Source: Mycolicibacterium mucogenicum DSM 44124 (lineage in GTDB: Bacteria; Actinomycetota; Actinomycetes; Mycobacteriales; Mycobacteriaceae). From it: DNA of 64,000 nt. A program made the position numbers and the translations under genes. Position 1 is the stretch's first letter, and each line of letters opens with the position of its first letter. The notes under the pieces are model-generated. The model saw only the letters and a list, made by a program, of their open reading frames with translations. It was not told the DNA's origin and did not search any database. This document shows, in pieces, positions 42,931 through 51,463 of this stretch. Location: assembly GCF_005670685.2 (NCBI RefSeq), contig NZ_CP062008.1, positions 3,720,001-3,784,000 of the forward strand. The letters run 5' to 3'.

Positions 42931-43662
42931 TCAGCTCTTGACCCGCCGCATCGTCATCGAATGCCGGTACCGCGCCGCGGGATGCGTGTTGACGGTGACC
43001 TGGGCGACGTCGCCGTCCGACGTCCGGTAGGTACGCCGCATCTGCAGCGCCGCGGTCCCGGCCTCCACCTTGAGCTGCGCCGCCAGCTCCGGCGTCACGA
43101 CCACCGCCGAAATCTCCTGGTGCACTTCGGCGATACTCACCCCGAACAGATCCTCGATCAGCGGGAATATCGGTCCCGAGTGCCGGTGCAGTAACCGGCC
43201 CACGGCCGCGAACTCCCGGTTGATGTAGTACTCCGTCCGGCAGATGGGCGCATCATCACCACGGCGAAAGCCGTCCACCGCCAACCACTGGGAACCCGCG
43301 ACCAGCCCGGTCCTGTTCTCGAGGCCGGGGTCGATGGTGACCATGGTGGTGGACACGATCTCGAACTGGGCGCCTTCGGCGAAGGCCAGCAGATCGTCGA
43401 TCGACATCACGTCCTGTGCGTAGGTGTTCGCCACCGACCTGGGCACCACCAACGTTCCGGCGCGTGGCTTCGACTCGACCAGGTTGTCATCGCGGAGTCG
43501 TCGCAGTGCTTCCCGAACGGTGTAGCGGGACACCGCGAATCGCTCACAGAGTTCGTGTTCAGTCGGCAGCTGCGAGCCCACGGGATAGATCCCGTCGACG
43601 ATCTCCTTCCGCAGGGTGCGGGCCACCTGCAGATAGCGGTGTTCGGTGGTGGCGGCGGTCAT
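42931..43662 (-). CDS. GntR-family regulator, HutC subfamily (UTRA domain)
   Basis: 243 residues from ATG 43662, overlapping the upstream stop (ATGA). The N-terminal winged helix covers about 8-75 (RKEIVDGIYPVGSQLPTEHE, ELCERFAVSRYTVREALRRL). The UTRA effector domain at about 90-240 contains DGFRRGDDAPICRTEYYINR and ISAVVVTPELAAQLKV. It probably senses a pathway acid or CoA ester and controls the divergent promoters at 38.45 and 45.3 kb, which share an operator-like sequence. Confidence 0.9.
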   Translation of the reverse strand: MTAATTEHRYLQVARTLRKEIVDGIYPVGSQLPTEHELCERFAVSRYTVREALRRLRDDNLVESKPRAGTLVVPRSVANTYAQDVMSIDDLLAFAEGAQFEIVSTTMVTIDPGLENRTGLVAGSQWLAVDGFRRGDDAPICRTEYYINREFAAVGRLLHRHSGPIFPLIEDLFGVSIAEVHQEISAVVVTPELAAQLKVEAGTAALQMRRTYRTSDGDVAQVTVNTHPAARYRHSMTMRRVKS

Positions 43663-45242
43663 GAGAGCTCCCGAGACAGGGCCAGCACACTGCCATCGCC
43701 GTCTGCCGAAACGTAGAGCGTGCCGTCGGGCCCGACGGCGATGCCCGCGAACGGGCCCTGGGGCCCGGAGAACGGTGGCAACCCCTTGAGCGGTTTCGGC
43801 ACGACACCGGGTGGCGCACCGATGGGCAAGTTCGTGGCAATGGTGTTGCACGACAGGTCGTTCAGGTCGATCACGACCACCTCCTTGGCGCCCGCGTCGA
43901 CGAGGTACAGGAGACCTCCGGCGACAGCGATGCCCTGCGGAGCACTGAGTCCGTCGGCCACGACGTCGAGGGACGAGCCGCCCAGCTTCAGCACCCGGCC
44001 CGCCGCGGACTCCGCGACCAGCACGCCGCCGTCGGGCGCGAACGCCACACCCACCGGGTCGAGCAGCCCGGTAGCCAGCACCTCCACCGAGCCGTTGCGC
44101 AGCGCCAGCACCCGGCCGGTGCCGAGTTCGGCGACGACGACGGTGGCGCCATCGACCGCAACGCCGTAGAGCTGGTCGAACCCCTCTGCCAGGACCTCGG
44201 TTTCGGCGCGGTCGGGCGCATACCTGCTGACCTGACCGCCAGAGGTCGTGACCACGAACTCCCCAGCGCCACACGGTGCCAGGCCCCTCATGAACCCGGG
44301 ATAGCCCGGCGAGAACAGCATCCCCACCGTGTTCAACGTGCCATCGGCGCCGACGGCATAGAAGTACGTGCCATCGGCGACATACAGCTGCCCGTCGGCG
44401 GCTACCGCGAGGTCCAGCGGCCAGTTCAACCCACCCGGCAGTAGAGCCCGAGTCGAGCCGTCAGCAAGGATCTCGGTGATCTCACCGGTGAAATTCGATG
44501 CGAACAAACGCTTTCCGACGAACGTCAGGTTGTCCAGGCCCGGCGACAACTGCGCCAGCACCTGCTGCTCACCGCTGCGCGGATCGATGCGGAGTACCTG
44601 GCCGGTCGCCACCTGAGTGGAGACGAGGAAGCCGTCTGCGTCGAACTTGACGGCGTCGGGCACCCCGAGGCCCGCCGCAACCCGCTGCGGCTCACCACCA
44701 TCCGGATCGATCCGCCAGATCTCATTGGCGCTCAGCAGCGGGAAGTACAGCATGCCGTCGGGACCGACTTCCATCGCGTTCGGTGACGGCAGGTCGTCCA
44801 GCAGGATTCGCGACACTCCCCCGGCGCGGTCGAGTTCCAGCAGCCGTCCGCCGTCACGGCATTCGTTGACGAACAAACGATCCTGATGCACGGTGATGCC
44901 GTTGGCACTGGGCAGGTCGTCCCGCAGCACGCGGGTCCGGCCGGCCGGTTCGAGCACGCTCACACGACCGTCCATCACCTCGGTGGCGTACAGGTTCCCG
45001 GCCCCGTCGAACGCGACGTCGTCGGGCGCGATGATGTCGCCACCTTTGGCGGCCACCGTCTCCAGCGCTCCGGTAACCGGATCGAGCGCGCTGATCTGGC
45101 TGCCTGTCACCTGCGCGACATAGATGCGCCCGTCCGGACCGGTGCGTAGTCCGTTCGCGCCGAACAGCCGACTCGACGCGGTCACCCGCTCCAGACGCCA
45201 GCCCTGCGCAACGCTCGGTTCGGTCGCGATGTAGCGGCTCAT
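43659..45242 (-). CDS. NHL/SMP-30-like beta-propeller protein
   Basis: 527 residues from ATG 45242. It is built of about a dozen repeats of the type PxxVAFDGAGNLYATEVxxGRV, as in NHL, SMP-30/gluconolactonase and ScyD-like propellers. The length fits two six-bladed propellers in one chain. No signal peptide or membrane segment is seen at the chosen start. SMP-30 relatives hydrolyse lactones, and a lactonase would fit downstream of a Baeyer-Villiger monooxygenase encoded on the other strand, but the lactonase metal site is not clear here. First gene of the minus-strand operon, divergent from the Rieske operon. Confidence 0.8.
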   Translation of the reverse strand: MSRYIATEPSVAQGWRLERVTASSRLFGANGLRTGPDGRIYVAQVTGSQISALDPVTGALETVAAKGGDIIAPDDVAFDGAGNLYATEVMDGRVSVLEPAGRTRVLRDDLPSANGITVHQDRLFVNECRDGGRLLELDRAGGVSRILLDDLPSPNAMEVGPDGMLYFPLLSANEIWRIDPDGGEPQRVAAGLGVPDAVKFDADGFLVSTQVATGQVLRIDPRSGEQQVLAQLSPGLDNLTFVGKRLFASNFTGEITEILADGSTRALLPGGLNWPLDLAVAADGQLYVADGTYFYAVGADGTLNTVGMLFSPGYPGFMRGLAPCGAGEFVVTTSGGQVSRYAPDRAETEVLAEGFDQLYGVAVDGATVVVAELGTGRVLALRNGSVEVLATGLLDPVGVAFAPDGGVLVAESAAGRVLKLGGSSLDVVADGLSAPQGIAVAGGLLYLVDAGAKEVVVIDLNDLSCNTIATNLPIGAPPGVVPKPLKGLPPFSGPQGPFAGIAVGPDGTLYVSADGDGSVLALSRELS

Positions 45243-45334
45243 GCCGGGCGACGGTATCAAGCGACAGTAGTCCAGACAATAGGGCGATTCGTTCCCGCCA
45301 AACCTCTTGACTAGCCGATTCTCGCTGCGGAATA

Positions 45335-45357
45335 GTGTTCTCCAATATGCAGAACAC
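45335..45357. promoter_or_regulatory. 23-bp inverted repeat in the divergent propeller/SDR promoter
   Basis: GTGTTCT-CCAATATGC-AGAACAC has perfect 7-bp arms and a 9-base spacer. It shares its core with 38452-38468. It lies 23 bp upstream of the SDR ATG at 45381 and about 90 bp from the propeller start, in the right place for an operator of both operons. Confidence 0.65.
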
Positions 45358-45363
45358 GCTATG

Positions 45364-45375
45364 TTGTCCGGACAA
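45364..45375. promoter_or_regulatory. Perfect 12-bp palindrome TTGTCCGGACAA directly before the SDR start
   Basis: TTGTCCGGACAA ends 5 bp before ATG 45381, where a ribosome-binding site would be expected but is not seen. A related TAGTCCAGACAATA occurs at about 45268-45281 near the other start. The GT...AC spacing resembles GntR-family sites, so two operator types may be present. Confidence 0.5.
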
Positions 45376-45380
45376 TTAGC

Positions 45381-46232
45381 ATGTCGGCCACAGAACTCCT
45401 GAGGTTGGACGGCCGCGTGGTCGTCGTCTCCGGCGCCGGCGGCGGAGGCATCGGCACCGCCGTGACCCGGATGGCCGCGGAAGCCGGAGCCACGGTCGTC
45501 GCCGTCAGTCGCTCACGGGAGAACCTCGACGCGCACGTCGCCCCGCTGGCCACCGCAGGCCTCGCCGTTGTCCCCGTCGCCGCGGACGCGTCGACCGACG
45601 ACGGCATCGCGGCGATCATCGACGCGGTACGACGCACCGACGGTGCACTGCACGGCCTCGTGAACGTCGCCGGCGGCGCCGATCCCGACACCTGGATGCC
45701 CTCGACGCGGGTGAGCCGCGCCGATTGGCGGGAGCTCTTCAGCCGCAACCTGGAGACGGCGTTCTTCATGAGCCAGGCAGTCAGCCGGGAACTACGCGCG
45801 GCACGCCGTCCCGGGTCGATCGTCTCCGTGTCCTCGGTCAGCGGCATGAACACCGCGCCGTTTCACATCGCCTACGGCACAGCCAAGGCCGCCATCGTCG
45901 CGATGACCCGGACCATGGCCGTGGAGCTCGCGGCCGACGGCATCCGCGTCAACGCCGTCGCTCCCGGCGTCACGCAGACCGTCGCCTCGGCCACCTACGT
46001 CGATGACGACCCGGAACGCGATCGCGCGGCCATTGCCATGGGACGCCGCGGCACACCCGAAGAACAGGCGGGCGCAATCCTTTTCCTGCTGTCGGACCTG
46101 TCGAGTTACGTCACGGGACAGACACTGCTGGTCGACGGCGGCCTGAACCTCAAGTGGAGCCACCTCGGCGCGGACCACACCTCGCTGTTCCTCAGAGACG
46201 AGACCTTCCGCGCGACGATCAAGGAGATGTGA
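45381..46232 (+). CDS. SDR-family dehydrogenase, first gene of the Rieske/BVMO operon
   Basis: 283 residues. Cofactor loop SGAGGGGIGTAVTRMAAEAG, NVAGGADPDTW, Ser in VSVSSVSGMN, catalytic YGTAK, and C-terminal SYVTGQTLLVDGGLNL followed by a 25-residue extension. There is no obvious Shine-Dalgarno, so it may be leaderless or the palindrome may mask it. It is coupled by TGATG to the Rieske oxygenase. It probably oxidises the alcohol made by the oxygenase or supplies its ketone substrate. Confidence 0.9.
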   Translation: MSATELLRLDGRVVVVSGAGGGGIGTAVTRMAAEAGATVVAVSRSRENLDAHVAPLATAGLAVVPVAADASTDDGIAAIIDAVRRTDGALHGLVNVAGGADPDTWMPSTRVSRADWRELFSRNLETAFFMSQAVSRELRAARRPGSIVSVSSVSGMNTAPFHIAYGTAKAAIVAMTRTMAVELAADGIRVNAVAPGVTQTVASATYVDDDPERDRAAIAMGRRGTPEEQAGAILFLLSDLSSYVTGQTLLVDGGLNLKWSHLGADHTSLFLRDETFRATIKEM

Positions 46233-47572
46233 TGGAGGAACTGTCACAGCCGACCACGATCGGCGTCGAAGCCTATGTCAGCCCCGAGTACGCGCGTGCC
46301 GAACGGGATCGGCTGTGGCGCAAGGTCTGGCAGCAGGTGGGACGCGTCGAGGAGCTGCCGGAGGTCGGCAGCTACCTGACCTACGACATCCTCGACGACT
46401 CGATCATCGTGGTGCGGACAGGACCCGATGAGTTCGCCGCCCACCACAACGTCTGTGTGCATCGCGGGCGCCGGCTGATCGACACCCCGGCGGGTGCGAA
46501 GAACGCCTGCGGGCGCAGCCACAAGAGCTTCGTGTGCGGATTCCACGGCTGGACCTACGGGCTCGACGGTGCCTGTACCCACATTCGCGAGCAGGATGAC
46601 TGGCAGGGGGCGCTGACCCCGGAGAACACGCACCTGGCGCCAGTGCGCGTCGACACGTGGGGCGGCTGGCTGTTCATCAACATGGACAGCGACTGTGAAC
46701 CGTTGGCGGACTACCTCTTTCCCGCCGCGAAGATCCTCGACCCGTTCCGGCTGGACAACATGCGCTACAAGTGGCGCAAATGGCTGAACTTCGACTGCAA
46801 TTGGAAAGTCGCGATGGAGGCCTTCAACGAGACCTACCACGTGTTCACCACTCATCCGGAATTCAACCGGTTCGGCGAGTTCAAGGGCTGGGCCAAAGCG
46901 CAGGGCCGGCACAGCAACATCGGCTACGACGCCCCCAAGGGCATGGACGAGACCAAGTCCAAGATCCGGCTGGGCATCGGCGACCCCCGCGTCTCGACCG
47001 CCGAAATGCAGGTCTACACAATGGAAGAGACCAATGCGACCACCACGCAGACGCTGGTGGAGGCCGCCAAACGTCTGGTTGACGAATTGCCGGAGGACAC
47101 GCCTGCCGACAAGGTGCTGGAGCACTGGCTGTCCTCGGCGCGGCGTGACGACGCGGCGCGCGGCGTCATCTGGCCGACCATCCCCGCCGACGTCCTGGGC
47201 CAGAGCGGCACCGCATGGCAGATCTTCCCGAATTTCCAGATCGGCCAGGGCCTGACCAGCGCGCTGTGCTACACCGCGCGGCCGGACCCGAGCTATGACC
47301 CGAACAAGTGCATCTTCGAGGTCGCGGTGTTCGAGCTGTACCCGAAAGGCGAAGAGCCGCAGACGCAGTGGGAGTACACCCCGAAGGACAGCCCGAACTG
47401 GCTGTCGGTGCTGCCGCAGGACTTCTCGAACATGGCCGCGGTGCAGCAGGGCATGAAATCCGCCGGCTTCCCGGGCACCAAACCCAATCCCTACCGAGAG
47501 CGCAGCACCGTGAACCTGCACCACCAGCTGTCGAAGTACATGGGTACCGGCGAACCACAGGAGCTGCGATGA
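46232..47572 (+). CDS. Rieske non-haem iron ring-hydroxylating oxygenase, large subunit
   Basis: 446 residues from ATG 46232, overlapping the SDR stop (TGATG) with AAGGAG upstream. The Rieske [2Fe-2S] ligands are CVHRGRRL and CGFHGWTYG (CxH...CxxH). The catalytic domain carries EAFNETYHVFTTHPEF with the two His ligands of mononuclear iron after the bridging acidic residue. It hydroxylates an unactivated or aromatic carbon with O2 and needs an electron-transfer reductase, which is not encoded in this window. Coupled by ATGA to the flavin monooxygenase. Confidence 0.92.
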   Translation: MEELSQPTTIGVEAYVSPEYARAERDRLWRKVWQQVGRVEELPEVGSYLTYDILDDSIIVVRTGPDEFAAHHNVCVHRGRRLIDTPAGAKNACGRSHKSFVCGFHGWTYGLDGACTHIREQDDWQGALTPENTHLAPVRVDTWGGWLFINMDSDCEPLADYLFPAAKILDPFRLDNMRYKWRKWLNFDCNWKVAMEAFNETYHVFTTHPEFNRFGEFKGWAKAQGRHSNIGYDAPKGMDETKSKIRLGIGDPRVSTAEMQVYTMEETNATTTQTLVEAAKRLVDELPEDTPADKVLEHWLSSARRDDAARGVIWPTIPADVLGQSGTAWQIFPNFQIGQGLTSALCYTARPDPSYDPNKCIFEVAVFELYPKGEEPQTQWEYTPKDSPNWLSVLPQDFSNMAAVQQGMKSAGFPGTKPNPYRERSTVNLHHQLSKYMGTGEPQELR

Positions 47573-49416
47573 CGTTGTTCGACACCTGCGGACCAACCCA
47601 GACGCCCGACGACGTCGACATCGACGCGATGCGCGAGAAGTACGCGCACGAGCGCGCGAAGCGCGTGCGGCCGGAGGGCTCGGCTCAATACCTGGAAGTC
47701 AAAGACGATTTCGCGGATTTCGCGGACGTGGATCCGCACACGCCGGTCACGCCGCGCGCCCCGATCGATGCGGATCTCGAGGTGGCCATTCTGGGCGGCG
47801 GGATCGCCGGGCTGCTGGCGGGCGCCTACCTGACCAAAGCCGGCGTCGAGGACATCCACGTCATCGAGGCCGGCGGCGACTTCGGCGGGGTGTGGTACTG
47901 GAACCGCTTCCCCGGAATCCAGTGCGACAACGACGCCTACTGCTACATTCCGCTGCTCGAAGAACTGGGCTTCATGCCGTCGAAGAAGTTCGCCGACGGC
48001 GCCGAAATCCTTGCGCACTGCCAGCACATCGGCAAGCACTTCGGGCTCTACGACGGTGCCCTCTTCTCAACCCAGGTGCGCACCGTGCGCTGGGATGAGG
48101 ACATCAAGCGGTGGCGGCTGTCGACCAATCGTGGCGACGACATCCGGGCCCGTTTCGTGGTCATGACGCAGGGCTCGTACAACCGGCCGAAACTGCCGGG
48201 CATCCCTGGGATCAAAGACTTTCGAGGGCACGTCTTTCATTCCGCGCGTTGGGATTACCAGTACACCGGCGGAGACGCGAGCGGTGGGCTCGACAAGCTC
48301 GCAGACAAGCGCGTCGCCCTGGTCGGCACGGGCGCGACGGGAGTGCAGCTGGTCCCGCACCTCGCCCGGGATGCCCGGCACCTCTATGTCTTTCAGCGCA
48401 CGCCGTCATCGGTGGACTTCCGCGGCAATCAACCCACCGATCCGGCGTGGGCACAGTCGCTGCAGCCCGGCTGGCAGGCCGAACGCAAGCGGAACTTCCA
48501 CCGGTGGTCACCCTTCGAAGGCGTGGTGTTCGATGCGCCGGACCAGGTCTGCGATTTCTGGACCGAGCTGGGCCGCAATCTCACGGCCCGCATCGCGGCG
48601 AGCCCCGACCCGGGAGCCCTCGGCGTCGAACAGATCATGGCGATGCGCGAGGAAGAGGACTACAAGATCATGGAGCGGCTGCGCCGCCGCATCGCCGACG
48701 TCGTGGACGACCCCGGCACCGCGGAGGCGCTCAAGCCGTACTACCGATTCATGTGCAAGCGGCCGACGTCCAGCGACGAGTACCTGCCGAGTTTCAATCG
48801 GGCCAACGTCACGCTGGTCGACGTCTCGGCGTCGCAGGGCGCGGAGCGACTCACCCCGGCCGGAATCGTCGCCAATGGCGTTGAGTACGAGGTGGATTGC
48901 GTCATCTTCGCCAGTGGCTTCGAGATCTCCACCGAGATCAGCCGCCGCTACGCGATGGAGACGATCGAGGGCCGCGGCGGCGTGTCGCTGTTCGACCACT
49001 GGCGTGACAGCTACCAGACGCTCCATGGGATGACGAGCCGCGGCTTTCCCAACCAGTTCCACACCGGCTTCATCCAGGGCGGTGTGTCGGCCAACACCAC
49101 CGCCATGTTCGAGCAGCAGGCCGAGCACATCGCCTACATCATCGCCGAGGCCATCAAGCGCGGCGCCGCGACCGTGGAGCCCAGCCAGGCCGGCCAGGAC
49201 GCGTGGGTGGCCACCATCCGCGAACTCGCCTTTGACAACTCGGCCTTCGACAACAGTTGCACGCCTGGCTATTACAACAACGAGGGCCGCGGGTTCGGCG
49301 CCGCCACCCGATCCTTCCTGGGCGAGGTGTACACGCCCGGCTTCTACGCCTTCGACGACCTGCTGAAGGCCTGGCGCGACGCCGGCGACCTCGACGGCCT
49401 GGAGTTGGGAGACTAG
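47569..49416 (+). CDS. Baeyer-Villiger-type flavin monooxygenase
   Basis: 615 residues from ATG 47569 (ATGA overlap). FAD site VAILGGGIAGLLAGAYL, BVMO region GGVWYWNRFPGIQCDNDAYC, the BVMO fingerprint FRGHVFHSARWDY (FxGxxxHxxxW) and NADPH site ALVGTGATGVQLVPHL. The N-terminal extension and overall length match the cyclododecanone/phenylacetone type. It inserts oxygen next to a ketone to give an ester or lactone. The TA of its stop TAG (49414-49416) is the insertion point of the IS630 element, whose first base restores the stop. Confidence 0.92.
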   Translation: MTLFDTCGPTQTPDDVDIDAMREKYAHERAKRVRPEGSAQYLEVKDDFADFADVDPHTPVTPRAPIDADLEVAILGGGIAGLLAGAYLTKAGVEDIHVIEAGGDFGGVWYWNRFPGIQCDNDAYCYIPLLEELGFMPSKKFADGAEILAHCQHIGKHFGLYDGALFSTQVRTVRWDEDIKRWRLSTNRGDDIRARFVVMTQGSYNRPKLPGIPGIKDFRGHVFHSARWDYQYTGGDASGGLDKLADKRVALVGTGATGVQLVPHLARDARHLYVFQRTPSSVDFRGNQPTDPAWAQSLQPGWQAERKRNFHRWSPFEGVVFDAPDQVCDFWTELGRNLTARIAASPDPGALGVEQIMAMREEEDYKIMERLRRRIADVVDDPGTAEALKPYYRFMCKRPTSSDEYLPSFNRANVTLVDVSASQGAERLTPAGIVANGVEYEVDCVIFASGFEISTEISRRYAMETIEGRGGVSLFDHWRDSYQTLHGMTSRGFPNQFHTGFIQGGVSANTTAMFEQQAEHIAYIIAEAIKRGAATVEPSQAGQDAWVATIRELAFDNSAFDNSCTPGYYNNEGRGFGAATRSFLGEVYTPGFYAFDDLLKAWRDAGDLDGLELGD

Positions 49417-50548
49417 TGTCCTGCGCCGTAAATTAGTTGATTAATTGTAGAATTGGCGGGTGGGAACCAGGGGTAGGCCGGTAGTCGAGTTGGTGTTGAC
49501 CGACGACGAACGTGAGACGTTGCAGCGGTGGGCCCGTCGATCGAAGTCCTCGCAGGCGTTGGCCCAACGTTGTCGGATCGTGTTGGGTTGCGCGGCAGGG
49601 AAATCCAACAAGGAAGTCGCCGCTGATGAAGGTGTGTGGCCGCAAACGGTCGGCAAATGGCGTGGACGGTTCCTGGAGGCGCGACTGGAGGGTCTGGCCG
49701 ATGAGCCGCGTCCTGGTGCGCCGCGCAAGATCACCGACGAGGCGGTCGAGCAGCTGATCGTGGCCACGTTGGAGCGTCAACCCAAAGGCGCCACGCACTG
49801 GTCGCGGTCTTCGATGGCGGCTGAGACCGGGTTGTCGAAGTCAACGGTCGGACGGATCTGGAAGTCGTTCGGCCTCAAGCCGCATCAGGTGGACACCTTC
49901 AAGATCAGCAACGACCCGCAGTTCGTCGACAAGGTCCGTGACGTCGTGGGGTTGTATCTGGACCCGCCGGAGAAGGCACTGGTGCTCTGCGTCGATGAAA
50001 AATCGCAGATCCAGGCCTTGGATCGCAGCGCGCCGGTCCTGCCGATGATGCCCGGCATGCCCGAGCGCCGCACCCATGACTACGTGCGGCACGGAATCAC
50101 CACCTTGTTCGCCGCCCTGGATGTGGCCACCGGCGAGGTCTACGGCTCGATTCACCGCCGGCACCGCGCGATCGAGTTCAAGAAGTTCTTGACCAAGTTG
50201 GACAACACCGTGCCCGCTGACCTGGACGTCCATCTGATCTGCGACAACTACTCGACGCACAAATCGCCGACAGTAACCAAATGGCTTGCCGCCCATCCCC
50301 GATTCCACATGCACTTCACCCCGACCTACTCGTCGTGGCTCAACCAGGTCGAGCGGTGGTTCGGGTTACTCACCGACCAGAAACTGCGCCGCGGCGTTCA
50401 CCGCTCAATTCAGGCCCTCGAGAAGGACATTCGCGAGTGGATCGCAGACTGGAACGACAACCCCCGCCCGTTCAACTGGACCAAGACCGCCGACGAGATC
50501 TTCGAACGACTCGGTTCATATCTTCAACGAATTCCCGGCGCAGGACAC
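49416..50548 (+). mobile_element. IS630-family insertion sequence, 1,133 bp, TA target duplication
   Basis: The ends are perfect inverted repeats: GTGTCCTGCGCCG at 49416-49428 and its complement at 50536-50548. They are flanked by TA at 49414-49415 and 50549-50550, the target duplication of IS630/Tc1-mariner elements. Including the TA and adjacent bases, CTAGTGTCCTGCGCCG and its complement match over 16 bp. Removing the element and one TA rejoins GAC-TAG-ATG, i.e. the monooxygenase stop followed directly by the SDR start. The left end inside the repeat is AT-rich (49429-49455) and probably holds the transposase promoter. Confidence 0.93.
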
Positions 50549-50551
50549 TAG
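49460..50551 (+). CDS. IS630-family transposase
   Basis: 363 residues from GTG 49460. The N-terminal helix-turn-helix part (NKEVAADEGVWPQTVGKWRG; SKSTVGRIWKSFGLKPHQVD) is followed by a DDE catalytic core: VDEKSQIQALDRSAP (first Asp), LICDNYSTHKSP (second Asp) and WLNQVERWFG (Glu). All catalytic residues are intact, so the element may still be active. The stop codon TAG (50549-50551) is formed by the host TA duplication plus the next base, so the element relies on its target for termination. Confidence 0.95.
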   Translation: MGTRGRPVVELVLTDDERETLQRWARRSKSSQALAQRCRIVLGCAAGKSNKEVAADEGVWPQTVGKWRGRFLEARLEGLADEPRPGAPRKITDEAVEQLIVATLERQPKGATHWSRSSMAAETGLSKSTVGRIWKSFGLKPHQVDTFKISNDPQFVDKVRDVVGLYLDPPEKALVLCVDEKSQIQALDRSAPVLPMMPGMPERRTHDYVRHGITTLFAALDVATGEVYGSIHRRHRAIEFKKFLTKLDNTVPADLDVHLICDNYSTHKSPTVTKWLAAHPRFHMHFTPTYSSWLNQVERWFGLLTDQKLRRGVHRSIQALEKDIREWIADWNDNPRPFNWTKTADEIFERLGSYLQRIPGAGH

Positions 50552-51463
50552 ATGCCCGACTCGAGATTCGAGGGTCGCGTCGCGATCGTCACCGGTGCGG
50601 GCCGGGGACTCGGGCGCGCATACGCCCGGTTACTGGCATCTCGCGGCGCGCGTGTGGTGATCAATGATTCCGGCGGTGCCCTGTCCGGCACCGGGGTCGA
50701 CGCAGGCCCGGCCCATGACGTCGTACAGGAGATCGTCGCAGCCGGTGGCCAGGCCGTCGGCTGCACCGAGTCGGTGTCCACCCCGGACGGCGGTCAGGCA
50801 ATCATCGACACCGCGCTGGGGCACTACGGACGGGTCGACGTCCTGATCCACAACGCCGGCAACGTCCGGCGGGCTCCGCTGCGGGAGATGACGTCCGACG
50901 ATTTCGACGCGGTCCTCGATGTGCACCTACGCGGCGCCTTTCATGTTGTGCGAGCGGCATTTCCGGTGATGTGCGACGCGGGCTACGGCCGCGTCGTACT
51001 GACGTCGTCGATCGGCGGGCTATACGGCAACCACCAGGTGGCGAACTATGCAGCGGCAAAAGCCGGCGTCATCGGGCTGTCGAATGTCGTTGCCCTCGAA
51101 GGTGCTTCGGCGGGAGTCACCTGCAACGTCGTGGTCCCGGCGGCTGTCACCCGCATGGCCGAGGGCATCGACACCTCGGCCTATCCGCCGATGTCACCCG
51201 ACCTCGTCGCACCTGTCGTCGGCTGGCTGGCCCACGAATCCTGTTCGGTCACCGGCGAAATCTTCGTCGCGTTGGCCGGCCGGGTGGCGCGTGTCGTGGT
51301 CACCGAAACACCCGGGGTGTACCGGCCGTCGTGGACCATCGAGGACGTGGCCGCGCAGTCGACCGCGATCCGCGATGCCGGTGATCCGGTCAACTTCCCC
51401 GTCGTCCCCGACGGACACGGCGATCACATCCGCTACAGCTTCGCGATGGCCGCTCATGGCTAG
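50552..51463 (+). CDS. SDR-family 3-hydroxyacyl-CoA dehydrogenase-like protein
   Basis: 303 residues. IVTGAGRGLGRAYARLLASR is followed by VINDSGGALSGTGVDAGPAHDVV, an insert typical of the multifunctional-enzyme-type (HSD17B4-like) 3-hydroxyacyl-CoA dehydrogenases. HNAGNVRR, VLTSSIGG and catalytic YAAAK follow. The start lies right after the IS end; AGGA in the IS inverted repeat (8 bases upstream) is now the only ribosome-binding candidate. It overlaps the CoA-transferase gene by 8 bp. Confidence 0.9.
   Translation: MPDSRFEGRVAIVTGAGRGLGRAYARLLASRGARVVINDSGGALSGTGVDAGPAHDVVQEIVAAGGQAVGCTESVSTPDGGQAIIDTALGHYGRVDVLIHNAGNVRRAPLREMTSDDFDAVLDVHLRGAFHVVRAAFPVMCDAGYGRVVLTSSIGGLYGNHQVANYAAAKAGVIGLSNVVALEGASAGVTCNVVVPAAVTRMAEGIDTSAYPPMSPDLVAPVVGWLAHESCSVTGEIFVALAGRVARVVVTETPGVYRPSWTIEDVAAQSTAIRDAGDPVNFPVVPDGHGDHIRYSFAMAAHG

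Noticed and set aside
46244..47596. 450-codon minus-strand frame opposite the Rieske oxygenase
   Set aside because: Shadow frame; the Rieske and iron ligands on the plus strand are all present.
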